DNA from: Pseudomonadota bacterium
GTDB taxonomy: Bacteria; Pseudomonadota; Gammaproteobacteria; Burkholderiales; Burkholderiaceae
Length of the DNA stretch: 34,864 nucleotides
Reading direction: 5' to 3'
NCBI GenBank assembly: GCA_029777935.1
Contig: JAKORH010000034.1
Location: 1-34,864 of the forward strand
Below are positions 16,546 through 25,315 of this stretch, one piece after another; positions within the stretch are counted from its first letter, which is position 1; every line of letters begins with the position of its first letter. The notes beneath the pieces were generated by a model, which was given only the letters and a program-made list of their open reading frames with translations, had not been told where the DNA came from and ran no database searches. The position numbers and the translations under genes are program-made.

Positions 16546-18005
16546 TTGACGCCGAGCCGCTGCATCCGATAGCGCAACTGGCGGAACGTGAGGCCAAGCA
16601 GTTGCGCGGCGGCGGTGCGGTTGAAGCGCGTCTTCTCCAGCGCGGCGCGGATCGCATCGCGTTCGAGTGCGTCCACGTACGCCTGCAGATCGTTGGGCAC
16701 GCCGTCGATGATCTCGAAGCCGCGCGCCAGCGCCGCCTCGGAAGCCGTACGCTCCCCGAACTCCGCCTCGGCCTCTCCGGTCAGCTCGGCGGCGCCTTCC
16801 ACCGCGGGCAGCCTCAGATCCTCCGGCTGCAGCTCGCCGCCGGCGGCCAGCGCGACCGCGCGCTCGAGGATGTTCTCCAGCTCGCGCACGTTGCCCGGGA
16901 ACGAATGCTGGCGCAGCGCGTCGAGCGCGCGCGGTGACAGATGCGCAGGCGCGGCGTGATTGCGTTCCGCCAGCCGCTGCAGGATCGCGTCGGCGAGCAG
17001 CGGCACGTCATCGATCCGCTCGCGCAAGCTGGGCGCGCGCAGCTCGATCACGTTCAGCCGATAGTAGAGGTCCTGGCGAAAGCGACCTTCGGACACGAGT
17101 CGCGCCAGATCCTGGTGCGTGGCGCTGACGACGCGCACGTCGACCGGTTCCTCGGCGGTCGCGCCGACCTTGCGCACGCTGCGCTCCTGGATCGCGCGCA
17201 GCAGCTTGACCTGCATCGGCAGCGGCAGCTCGGCCACTTCGTCGAGAAACAAGGTGCCGCCGCCGGCCGCCTGGAAGAATCCGTCGTGGTCGCGTTCGGC
17301 GCCGGTGAATGCACCCTTGCGGTAGCCGAAGAACTCGGCCTCCATCAGTGTCTCCGGAATGGCGCCGCAGTTGACCGCGACGAACGGCTGAGTGCGGCGC
17401 GCCGAGCTGTCGTGGATCGCGCGCGCGATCAGTTCCTTGCCGCTGCCGGATTCGCCGTGGATCGCCACGGGCGCCATGCTGCGTGCGAGCCGCTCGATCA
17501 TCGCGCGCAGCTGCACCATCGAGGGTGCGTTGCCGAGCAGCCGGGTCGCGAAGCGTTCCTCGACCGGCGCCGCCAGGCTCGCCCCCGGCGCGGCGGGCGC
17601 CAGCGCCGAGCGCACCAGCAACCGCAGCTGCGCGAGGTCGATCGGCTTGGTCAGATAGTCGAATGCGCCGGCCTTCAGCGCGGCGACCGCGTTCTCCGCG
17701 CTGCCGTACGCGGTGATCACTGCGATGGGGAGCGCGTCGCCGTAACGACCCTGCGTGACCTCGCGCACCAGATCGAGGCCGATGCCGTCGGGCAACCGCA
17801 TGTCGGTCAGGACCAGGCCATAGCGGTTCGCCGTCAGCCGCTCGCGCGCGCGCGCCAGCGACTCGGCGGCATCGACATCGAGTCCCAGCCGCACCAGCGT
17901 CAGCGACAGCAGTTCGCGCAGATCCGCTTCATCGTCGACGACCAGCACCGCAGGCAGCCGGCGCGCGCCTGTGGCGTCGACGATCGGAGCTGCAGCGCTG
18001 GTCAT
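16542..18005 (-). CDS. pilR: NtrC-type response regulator of type IV pili
   Basis: A 487-residue sigma-54-dependent activator. The receiver domain has the phospho-accepting Asp68 (VLTDMRLPDG) and Lys120. The AAA+ domain has Walker A GESGSGKE at 184-191, the sigma-54 contact loop GAFTGA at 231-236 and Walker B TLFLDE near 251. A C-terminal Fis-type helix-turn-helix (NRTAAAQLLGLTFRQLRYRMQRLGVK) ends the protein. Its position after a membrane kinase of PilS architecture supports PilR, which activates pilin transcription. The ATG overlaps the pilS stop (ATGA). No pilin gene is in this window, so its targets lie elsewhere. Confidence 0.9.
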   Translation of the reverse strand: MTSAAAPIVDATGARRLPAVLVVDDEADLRELLSLTLVRLGLDVDAAESLARARERLTANRYGLVLTDMRLPDGIGLDLVREVTQGRYGDALPIAVITAYGSAENAVAALKAGAFDYLTKPIDLAQLRLLVRSALAPAAPGASLAAPVEERFATRLLGNAPSMVQLRAMIERLARSMAPVAIHGESGSGKELIARAIHDSSARRTQPFVAVNCGAIPETLMEAEFFGYRKGAFTGAERDHDGFFQAAGGGTLFLDEVAELPLPMQVKLLRAIQERSVRKVGATAEEPVDVRVVSATHQDLARLVSEGRFRQDLYYRLNVIELRAPSLRERIDDVPLLADAILQRLAERNHAAPAHLSPRALDALRQHSFPGNVRELENILERAVALAAGGELQPEDLRLPAVEGAAELTGEAEAEFGERTASEAALARGFEIIDGVPNDLQAYVDALERDAIRAALEKTRFNRTAAAQLLGLTFRQLRYRMQRLGVK

Positions 18006-19675
18006 GGCGGCGGCATGGTATCGAGGAATCCGGCCGTGTCCAGCCGCTCGCCGGATGAGGGTGGGAAGCGGATCAAGAAGCCCGCGCGCTCGGCCGCTCC
18101 TTTGCGCCGGACCGCGTAGCCGAGCTCGGCGCGATTGACGATGCAGAATTCGCGCGCCATGTAAAGGCCCAGCCCGGTGCCGCGCGCGCCGGTGCTGAAG
18201 AACGGCTCGAACAGGTTCGCGGCCATGTCGGCGGCGATCCCGGGCCCGTCGTCGAACACCCACAACTGCACCGCGACGCGCTCTTCGTTGCCCGGCTCGG
18301 CCTCGAGCTGCACGCTGCCCGGCGCGCCGGAGGCGAAGCGCAGCGCGTTGTCGACCAGGTTGTACAGCACCTGCCGCAGGTGAGACGCCTCGAAACGCAC
18401 GCGCAGCCCGGCCGGCGCCTGCACCGTGATCAGCGCCCGGTCGATCCCGCGGTCGCGCACGAATTCGGCCAGCCACGCGACGACGAACGACGACAGATCG
18501 ATGTCGTCGCCCAGCGGCGGCTCGCGGCGCGCCGCGCGCAGCACGTCGTCGACTAGGCGATTCAGACGCAGCGCGTTCTCGCGCACGATCGCCGCCAGCC
18601 GCTGCGCGCCAGGCTCCTGCACCTCCTCGCACAAGAGCTGCGCTGCGTGCCCGATCGCGCCGAGGGGATTGCGGATCTCGTGCGCGATCGAAGCCGTCAG
18701 CCGGCCCATCGCGGCGAGCTTCAGCTGCTGCGCGCGCTGCTCGACCTGGCGCACGTCCTCGAGGAAGACCGCCAGTTCGTCGGACGACGACGCCGCCGGC
18801 CGCACGCAGCGTGCGCGCAGCTTCAGGTCCGGCAGCAGCACCGCCTGTTCGTTGCGGCCGGGCGACCGGCCGGCCTCGGCGGCCCAGCGCTGCAGCGCCG
18901 CCGCCAGCGGCGCCAGCGTCGGAAACTCGGTCAGATGCCGCCCCGTCAGCTGCGCATCGGCGCCGAGCCCGAGCAGCACGCGCGCCGCACGATTGTTGGC
19001 GCGCACGCGCGTGGCGGCGTCGACGACGATCGCGCCCTGCTCCATCTGCGCGATCACGAGCCGGTTGATCTCGAGCTGGTTCTCGATCACCCGGCCGCGG
19101 CTGACTGCCAGGCGCTCCTGCGCCGCCAGCCGCGCCGCGAGAAAGCGCAACAGCGCGGCCACCGCGAACAGCGCCGCGCCGTACAGTCCGGCCTGGAACA
19201 CGATCGCGCTGCTGCCTTCGGCGTCGAGCAGCCGCAGCACGCCGTCGAACAGCATCGCCAGCACCGCGAGCGCGCACACGAAGAACATCGCGCTGGTCGG
19301 CAGCAGCAGCGAGGCGCCGGCCAGCGGCAGCAAATACAGGATCGTCACGCCGGTGCGGCTGCCGCCGCCCAGCATCAGCAGCGCCGAGATCACGATCAGG
19401 TCGAGCGCGATCTGCAGCGCGACCTGCGCGACGAAACGCTGCCGCACGTACAGCGTGATCACCGCCAGCAGCGCCGCGAGCGCGAAATACACCACGCTGC
19501 CGATCGCCACCGGCGTGGCATGCCAGCCGGCGGCGCCGGCGCCGACGGCCACGACCGACAGCACCAGCGCGCTGGCGATCAGCACACGGGTCAGCGCGAA
19601 GTATTCGAGGGTGCGCCAGGCCGGCTCGCCGCCGTCGAGCGGCGCCGCGCGCGCCGGTTCGCCGACTGCGGCCAA
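18002..19675 (-). CDS. pilS: membrane sensor histidine kinase of type IV pili
   Basis: A 557-residue kinase with about six N-terminal membrane helices (residues 28-180). A PAS-like segment (about 205-310) follows, then a dimerisation/phosphoacceptor domain with His332 in SIAHEIRNPLGAIGHAAQLL. The C-terminal ATPase has NALRFASG, DDGPGIA and GTGLGLYMAREF motifs. This is the PilS layout, and PilR follows directly. The start appears to be a TTG placed right after the stop of the 79-residue gene. No ATG or GTG lies before the first membrane helix, so translation is probably coupled. Confidence 0.88.
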   Translation of the reverse strand: MAAVGEPARAAPLDGGEPAWRTLEYFALTRVLIASALVLSVVAVGAGAAGWHATPVAIGSVVYFALAALLAVITLYVRQRFVAQVALQIALDLIVISALLMLGGGSRTGVTILYLLPLAGASLLLPTSAMFFVCALAVLAMLFDGVLRLLDAEGSSAIVFQAGLYGAALFAVAALLRFLAARLAAQERLAVSRGRVIENQLEINRLVIAQMEQGAIVVDAATRVRANNRAARVLLGLGADAQLTGRHLTEFPTLAPLAAALQRWAAEAGRSPGRNEQAVLLPDLKLRARCVRPAASSSDELAVFLEDVRQVEQRAQQLKLAAMGRLTASIAHEIRNPLGAIGHAAQLLCEEVQEPGAQRLAAIVRENALRLNRLVDDVLRAARREPPLGDDIDLSSFVVAWLAEFVRDRGIDRALITVQAPAGLRVRFEASHLRQVLYNLVDNALRFASGAPGSVQLEAEPGNEERVAVQLWVFDDGPGIAADMAANLFEPFFSTGARGTGLGLYMAREFCIVNRAELGYAVRRKGAAERAGFLIRFPPSSGERLDTAGFLDTMPPP

Positions 19676-19915
19676 TCAGCCTCCGCTCTTGCCGCGCGCG
19701 GCGCGGTGCTCCTCGCAGCAATACCAGCGCCCGCCGGCGGCGATCGCCTCGGACTGCGGCACGTTCAGCCCGCACGCGTCGCAGCGGACCATCGTCTCGA
19801 CCTTCGCCCGCTGCGGGCCCCCGCCCGCGGCCGTCGCTTGCTGCTTGATCCGCCACCAGCGGTAGCCGATGTACGCGGCCAGCGCTAGCAGCAGCCAGAA
19901 CAGGATGCGGCTCAT
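19676..19915 (-). CDS. small membrane protein with zinc-ribbon-like motif (PP0621-like)
   Basis: A 79-residue protein. An N-terminal helix (ILFWLLLALAAYIGYRWW, residues 4-21) anchors it. The soluble tail has a treble-clef or zinc-ribbon-like set, CDACG (Cys45, Cys48) and RWYCCEEH (Cys66, Cys67, His70). It belongs to a small family found beside ccsA-like and pilS genes in betaproteobacteria and has no known function. The ATG overlaps the ccsA-like stop by one base (TGATG), and the stop directly adjoins the pilS start. Confidence 0.8.
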   Translation of the reverse strand: MSRILFWLLLALAAYIGYRWWRIKQQATAAGGGPQRAKVETMVRCDACGLNVPQSEAIAAGGRWYCCEEHRAARGKSGG

Positions 19916-20754
19916 CAGATCCGATGCAGGATGACTTCGAGCACGAAGCGGCTGCCGACGTACGCCAGCAGCAGCATCACGAAGCCCGCCAGCGTCCAGC
20001 GCAGCGCCTTGCGGCCGCGCCAGCCGAACACGAAGCGGCCGATCAGCAGCCCGGCGAACACGAACCACGAAGCGATCGTGAACACCGTCTTGTGATCGAA
20101 GCGCAGCGGGCGGCCGAACAGTTCCTCGGAGAAGAACACGCCGGACAGCAGCGTCAGCGTCAGCAGCGCGAAGCCGGCGCCGATCAGCCGGAACAGCATG
20201 CGCTCCATCGCCAGCAGCGGCGGCATCTGCGCCAGCCAGCGCGAGGTGCGCTCGGGCGGGCCGAGCGCCGCGTGCAGTTGGCGGTCGACGGAGGCCATCA
20301 GCAGCGCGTGCAGCGCGGCGATCGTCAGCAGACTGTAGGCGGAGATCGCCATGATCAGGTGCACGCGCAATACGCCGGTGTCGGCCGCCGCGGAGATCGC
20401 GGCGCCGTGGAACAGCGCCGGCAGCGGCACGGCGACCGCTGCCGCGGGCAACACCAGCATGTCGAGTCCGCGCATCGGCACGAAGAATCCCTCGACCCAG
20501 ATGATCAGCACCGCCAGCAGCAGCGTGGCTGACAGCGCGTGCGCGAAGCCAAAGCGGAACTCGCCGCTGCCCACCACTGCGTGCATCAGCAGCAGCAGAT
20601 GGCCGGCCGCGATCAGCGGGATCGCGAACCCGCGCCAGCGGTTCCAGGGCGTGGACTCGCCGGTCTGCACCGCGCGCCAGTTGATCGTCGCGAGCAGCAG
20701 GTACAGGGCGGCGACGATCGTGTGACCCAGCACGTAGAATGCGGCGGATTCCAT
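19915..20754 (-). CDS. CcsA/YpjD-type cytochrome c assembly membrane protein
   Basis: A 279-residue polytopic protein with about eight hydrophobic helices. It matches the short CcsA/HemX-like family (YpjD/CorE type) annotated as cytochrome c assembly proteins. The WVEGFFVPMRGLDMLVLP segment and conserved histidines (HLIMAISAYSLLT, FDHKTVFTIASWFVF) fit this group. A direct role in haem handling is inferred from the family. In some gammaproteobacteria the homologue (CorE) is linked instead to magnesium/cobalt efflux, so function is open. It is the first gene of a coupled operon with the 79-residue protein, pilS, pilR and ampD. Confidence 0.8.
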   Translation of the reverse strand: MESAAFYVLGHTIVAALYLLLATINWRAVQTGESTPWNRWRGFAIPLIAAGHLLLLMHAVVGSGEFRFGFAHALSATLLLAVLIIWVEGFFVPMRGLDMLVLPAAAVAVPLPALFHGAAISAAADTGVLRVHLIMAISAYSLLTIAALHALLMASVDRQLHAALGPPERTSRWLAQMPPLLAMERMLFRLIGAGFALLTLTLLSGVFFSEELFGRPLRFDHKTVFTIASWFVFAGLLIGRFVFGWRGRKALRWTLAGFVMLLLAYVGSRFVLEVILHRI

Positions 20755-20799
20755 GGTTCTTATATAGCACGCGGATGGTTCGATCCGCGGCTTTCCGGC
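20755..20799. promoter_or_regulatory. 45-base divergent promoter region, ccsA-like/ffh
   Basis: The gap holds a TATATA block at 20761-20766 and a seven-base hairpin CGCGGAT/ATCCGCG at about 20770-20789. For the ccsA-like gene the TATATA ends only about six bases from the ATG, so its mRNA could be nearly leaderless. For ffh the hairpin falls in the leader just before a start with no obvious ribosome-binding site. No -35 sequences are convincing. Confidence 0.35.
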
Positions 20800-22188
20800 A
20801 TGCTCGAATCACTGACCGAAAAGCTGTCGCGCGTCGTCAAGCAGATGCGCGGCCAGGCGCGGCTGACCGAGGCCAATACGCAGGAAATGCTGCGCGAGGT
20901 GCGCGTGGCGCTGCTCGAGGCCGACGTGGCGCTGCCGGTGGTGCGCGACTTCATCGCGCGCGTGAAGGACAAGGCGCTCGGCGAGGAAGTGGTCGGGTCG
21001 CTGACTCCGGGGCAGGCGCTGGTCGGCGTCGTGCAGCGGGAACTGACGCTGCTGATGGGCGGCGATCTGCCGCCCGAGGCGCGCGAACTGGACCTCGCCA
21101 CTCAGCCGCCGGCGATCATTCTGCTCGCCGGCCTGCAGGGCGCCGGCAAGACCACCACCGCCGCCAAGCTCGCCAAGTGGCTGCACGACGAGCGCCGGAA
21201 GAAGGTGTTGACCGTGTCGACTGACGTGTACCGGCCGGCGGCGATCGAGCAGTTGAAGACGGTGACCGCGCAGGCGGGCGCGGAGTTCTTTCCAAGTTCG
21301 GGCGACGATCAGCCGCTTGACATCGCGGCGCGCGCCCTCGAGCACGCGCGGCGGCAGTTCTTCGACGTGCTGATCGTCGACACCGCGGGCCGGCTCGCGA
21401 TCGACGAGGCGATGATGCAGGAAGTGGCCGCACTGAACGAGCGGCTGCATCCGATCGAGACGCTGTTCGTCGTCGACGCAATGCTGGGGCAGGATGCGGT
21501 CAACACCGCGAAGGCGTTCTCCGAGCGGCTGCCGCTGACGGGCGTGATCCTGACCAAGCTCGACGGCGACGCGCGCGGCGGTGCGGCGCTGTCGGTGCGG
21601 CACGTGACCGGCAAGCCGATCAAGTTCGTCGGCGTCGCCGAGAAGATCGGCGGACTGGAGCGCTTCGACCCGGAACGCATGGCGGGCCGCATCCTCGGCA
21701 TGGGCGACATCGCCGCGCTGGTCGAGGACGTGCGCAAATCGATCGACGTCAAGGCGGCGGAGAAATTCGCGCAGCGCATGCAGTCGGGGCAGCGCTTCGA
21801 CCTGAACGACTTCCGCGACCAGATCGGCCAGATGCGCAAGATGGGCGGGCTGTCGAGCCTGCTCGACAAGCTGCCGGCGCAGTTCGCGCAGGCCGCCGGA
21901 CCGGTCAACGACAAGGACGCCGAGCGTCAGATCCGCCGCGTCGAAGGCATCATCAACTCGATGACGCCGCAGGAGCGCACCAAGCCCGACCTGATCAAGG
22001 CCTCGCGCAAGCGCCGCATCGCCGCCGGCGCCGGCGTCTCGGTGCAGGAGGTCAATCGCGTGCTCAACCAGTTCGAGCAGATGCAGACGATGATGAAGCA
22101 GATGAAGAAGGGCGGACTGGCCAAGATGATGCGTGCGATGGGCGGGCTGAAGGGATTCGGCGGCGGCCCGCGCGTGCCGAAGCACTGA
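20800..22188 (+). CDS. ffh: signal recognition particle protein
   Basis: A 462-residue SRP54-type GTPase that binds 4.5S RNA and signal sequences and delivers nascent membrane proteins to FtsY. The N domain opens MLESLTEKLSRVVKQMRGQARLTE. The G domain has the P-loop GLQGAGKTTT at 111-120, DTAGRL and TKLDGDARGG. The C-terminal M domain is methionine-rich (QMQTMMKQMKKGGLAKMMRAMGG). Length and motifs are complete. It is divergent from the ccsA-like gene and convergent with the efflux pump gene 30 bases after its stop. No terminator with a T-run is visible in that short gap. Confidence 0.96.
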   Translation: MLESLTEKLSRVVKQMRGQARLTEANTQEMLREVRVALLEADVALPVVRDFIARVKDKALGEEVVGSLTPGQALVGVVQRELTLLMGGDLPPEARELDLATQPPAIILLAGLQGAGKTTTAAKLAKWLHDERRKKVLTVSTDVYRPAAIEQLKTVTAQAGAEFFPSSGDDQPLDIAARALEHARRQFFDVLIVDTAGRLAIDEAMMQEVAALNERLHPIETLFVVDAMLGQDAVNTAKAFSERLPLTGVILTKLDGDARGGAALSVRHVTGKPIKFVGVAEKIGGLERFDPERMAGRILGMGDIAALVEDVRKSIDVKAAEKFAQRMQSGQRFDLNDFRDQIGQMRKMGGLSSLLDKLPAQFAQAAGPVNDKDAERQIRRVEGIINSMTPQERTKPDLIKASRKRRIAAGAGVSVQEVNRVLNQFEQMQTMMKQMKKGGLAKMMRAMGGLKGFGGGPRVPKH

Positions 22189-22218
22189 CCGCACCAAGGC
22201 TGACCGAGCCGCGCTCGA

Positions 22219-25200
22219 TCAGGCCGTGTGCGGCGCGCCGCCCGGTGTCGCAGCGCCACCCGGGGCGTCGCCCTCGAGCGCGCGATGCTTGCTGCGATCG
22301 GCGGCCAGGAAGAGGTACATGGCTGGTACCACGAACAGCGTGAACAGCGTGCCGATCGCCATGCCGGTGAAGATCACGACGCCCATCGCCTGCCTTCCCG
22401 CCGCGCCGGCGCCGGAGGCGATCACCAGCGGCACCACGCCGAACACCATCGCCGCGGTGGTCATCAGAATCGGGCGCAGCCGGGTGCCGGCGGCCTGGAT
22501 GATCGCGTCACGCTTGCTCTTGCCCTCGTGCTGCAGCGTGTTGGCCACTTCGACGATCAGGATGCCGTGCTTGCTGATCAGGCCCATCAGCGTCACCAAC
22601 CCCACCTCGGTGTAGATATTCATCGACGCGAAGTCGAGGAAGACGAAGATCATGGCGCCGAACAGCGCCAGCGGCACCGAGATCAGGATCACGGCCGGAT
22701 CGCGGAAGCTCTCGAACAGCGCCGACAGCGCCAGAAACACGATGATCAACGCGAAAGCGAAGGTCACGGCGAAGCCGCCCGACTCCTGTACGAACTGGCG
22801 CGACGGGCCGGCGAAGTCGACCGAGTAGCCGCTCGGCGCGAGCTGGCGCACCTGCTCGCGCAGGTAGTCCAGCGTCTCGCCCTGCGCGCCGCTGGGCACG
22901 CCCGAGATCGTGACCGAGTTCAACTGCTGGAAATGGTTGATCGTCTCGGGTTCGACCGAGTACGACAGGCTGGCCACGGTGCTGGCCGGCACCAAGCCGC
23001 TCGGCGTCTTGATGTAGAAGTTCAGGACGTTCGACGGGTTCAGCCGATCGACCTGCAGCACCTGCGGAATCACCTTGTACGAGCGGCCGGAGATCGAGAA
23101 GTAGTTGACGTAGCCGCCGCCGAGCGCCGCCGTCAGCGCGTTGCCCACGTCCTGCTGGGTCAGGCCCAGCGAGGCGATCTTGTCGCGATCGATCACCACC
23201 GTGGCCTGCGGCAGGTCGTACTTCAGGTCGGCGTCGACGAAGTAGAACTTGCCGTCTGCGCGGGCCTTGTCCATCAACTGCTGCGCCAGAGTGTTCAGAT
23301 TCTGGAACGGCTCGGTGCTCTTGACCACGAACTGCACCGGCAGGCCGGAGGAGCCGGGCAGCGGCGGGAACTGGAACGCCGCGACGCGCGCGCCGGCAAT
23401 GCCGTTCCAGCGCTGCTGCAGCTCGGTCTGGACTTCGTGCGCGCTGCGGCTGCGCTGATCCCAGGGCTTGAGGATGACGCCACCGATGCCGGTGTTCGGC
23501 GCCGGAAAGCCAGTGATCTGGAACATCTGCTGGTATTCGGGCAGCGACTTCGAATCCTGGAACACCTGGTCCGCGTAAGTCTGCATCTGGTCGATGGTGG
23601 CGGTCGCCGGCCCCTGCAGCAAGCCGAGCACGATGCCCTGGTCTTCCTCGGGCGCCAGTTCGTACTTGGACATCTTGAACATCAGGCCGAGGCAGACGAT
23701 CAGGATCGCCGCCATCACGATCAGCACCGGCCAGGTCTTCAGCAGGCTGCCCAGCAGCCGCAGGTAGCCGCCGTGCACCCGTTCGAACGTTCGCTCGATC
23801 AGCGCTGCGAACTTGCCGCTGTCCTGCTCGGGCTTGAAGAAGCGCGAGCACATCATCGGCGACAGCGTCAGCGCGACGATGCCCGACACCGTGACCGCAC
23901 CGGCCAGCGTGAACGCGAATTCGGTGAACAGCGCGCCGGTCAGCCCGCCCTGGAAGCCGATCGGCACGTACACCGCGACCAGCACCACCGTCATCGCCAG
24001 GATCGGGCTGCCCAACTCGCGCGCGGCGATCAGCGCCGCCTGGAACGCCGTCTTGCCCTCGCGCATGTGGCGGTCCGCGTTCTCGACCACGATGATCGCG
24101 TCGTCCACCACCAGCCCGATCGCCAGCACCAGCGCGAGCAACGTCAGCAGGTTGATCGAGTAGCCCAGTATCAGCATCACGAAGAAGGTCCCGATCAGCG
24201 ACAGCGGCATCGCGACCACTGGCACCAGCACCGCGCGCAAGGTGCCGAGGAACAGGTAGATCACGATGGTGACGATCGCCAGCGCCTCGACCAGCGTCTT
24301 GACCACCTCGCGGATCGAGCTGTTGATGAAATCGGTCGAGTCGTAGACGATCTTGCCGGTCAGAGAGGCGGGGAGCTGACTCTGGATGTCGGGGAACGCA
24401 TTGCGCACGGCCGCGGCAACGTTCAGGATGTTGGCCGCCGGCGCCACCTGGATCCCGATGAACACCGAGCGCACGCCGTTGAAGGCGACGTTGAAGTTGT
24501 AGTTCTCCGAACCCAGCGTGACGGTGGCCACGTCCTGCAGCCGCACGATCGCGCCGTTGGCGCTCTTGATCGCGAGCTGCTTGAACTCGTCCACGCTATG
24601 CAGCGAAGTGCTCGCATTCAGCGGCACGGTCACCATGTCGTTCTTGCTCTGGCCGACCGCCGCCAGGAAGTTGTTGGCGGTCAATGCGGCGGCGACGTCG
24701 GCCGCGGTGACGCCGAAGGCGGCCATTCGCGACGCATCGAGCCAGGCGCGCAGTGCGAACGTGCGCGCCCCGAGGATTTCGGCGGTCTGCACGCCGTCGA
24801 TCGAGTTCAGCTTCGGCTGCACCACGCGCGCCAGATAGTCGGTGATGTTGTTGTTCGGCATCTCGTCGCTGTAGAAGCCGATGTACATCGCGTCGGTGGT
24901 CTGCCCGGTCTGGACCTTGAGCACCGGCTGCTGCGCCTGTGCCGGCAACTGGTTGCGCACCGACGCCACCTGCGTATTGATCTCGGTCAGCGCGCGGTTG
25001 GCGTCGTAGTTCAGGCGCAGCGTGGCCGTGATCACCGACACGCCGAGGCTGCTGGACGAGGACAGGTAGTCGATGCCCTGCGCCTGCGCGACCGCGGCTT
25101 CGAGCGGCTGCGTGATGAAGCCGGCCACGGTCGCGGCATCCGCGCCGTAATACGCCGTCGTGATCGTCACGACCGAGTTCTGGGTCTTCGGGTACTGGTT

Positions 25201-25302
25201 GATCGGCAGGCTTTCGAGCGCGCGCAGGCCGAGCACGACCAGCAGCAGGCTGACCACCATCGCCAGCACCGGCCGGCGAATGAAGATATCGGTGAAGTTC
25301 AT
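22219..25302 (-). CDS. RND multidrug efflux permease (HAE1 family)
   Basis: A 1027-residue inner-membrane proton-driven pump, the AcrB/MexB-type component of a tripartite efflux system. It begins MNFTDIFIRRPVLAMVVSLLLVVLG. The proton-relay acids Asp400 and Asp401 lie in GLVVDDAIIVVEN, the HAE1 signature, and the second half repeats the layout (GLISKHGILIVEVAN). The length is typical. It resembles MexI/MexQ-type pumps more than heavy-metal CusA-type pumps; substrates cannot be read from sequence. An AGGTGAAGAG ribosome-binding stretch precedes the ATG, 13 bases after the adaptor stop. Confidence 0.93.
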   Translation of the reverse strand: MNFTDIFIRRPVLAMVVSLLLVVLGLRALESLPINQYPKTQNSVVTITTAYYGADAATVAGFITQPLEAAVAQAQGIDYLSSSSSLGVSVITATLRLNYDANRALTEINTQVASVRNQLPAQAQQPVLKVQTGQTTDAMYIGFYSDEMPNNNITDYLARVVQPKLNSIDGVQTAEILGARTFALRAWLDASRMAAFGVTAADVAAALTANNFLAAVGQSKNDMVTVPLNASTSLHSVDEFKQLAIKSANGAIVRLQDVATVTLGSENYNFNVAFNGVRSVFIGIQVAPAANILNVAAAVRNAFPDIQSQLPASLTGKIVYDSTDFINSSIREVVKTLVEALAIVTIVIYLFLGTLRAVLVPVVAMPLSLIGTFFVMLILGYSINLLTLLALVLAIGLVVDDAIIVVENADRHMREGKTAFQAALIAARELGSPILAMTVVLVAVYVPIGFQGGLTGALFTEFAFTLAGAVTVSGIVALTLSPMMCSRFFKPEQDSGKFAALIERTFERVHGGYLRLLGSLLKTWPVLIVMAAILIVCLGLMFKMSKYELAPEEDQGIVLGLLQGPATATIDQMQTYADQVFQDSKSLPEYQQMFQITGFPAPNTGIGGVILKPWDQRSRSAHEVQTELQQRWNGIAGARVAAFQFPPLPGSSGLPVQFVVKSTEPFQNLNTLAQQLMDKARADGKFYFVDADLKYDLPQATVVIDRDKIASLGLTQQDVGNALTAALGGGYVNYFSISGRSYKVIPQVLQVDRLNPSNVLNFYIKTPSGLVPASTVASLSYSVEPETINHFQQLNSVTISGVPSGAQGETLDYLREQVRQLAPSGYSVDFAGPSRQFVQESGGFAVTFAFALIIVFLALSALFESFRDPAVILISVPLALFGAMIFVFLDFASMNIYTEVGLVTLMGLISKHGILIVEVANTLQHEGKSKRDAIIQAAGTRLRPILMTTAAMVFGVVPLVIASGAGAAGRQAMGVVIFTGMAIGTLFTLFVVPAMYLFLAADRSKHRALEGDAPGGAATPGGAPHTA

Positions 25303-25315
25303 CGGAAGATTCTCT

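Noticed and set aside
16542..19856. Single 1104-codon minus-strand frame covering pilR and part of pilS
   Set aside because: Only the last 487 codons are real (PilR). The rest is out of frame with the well-supported PilS protein.
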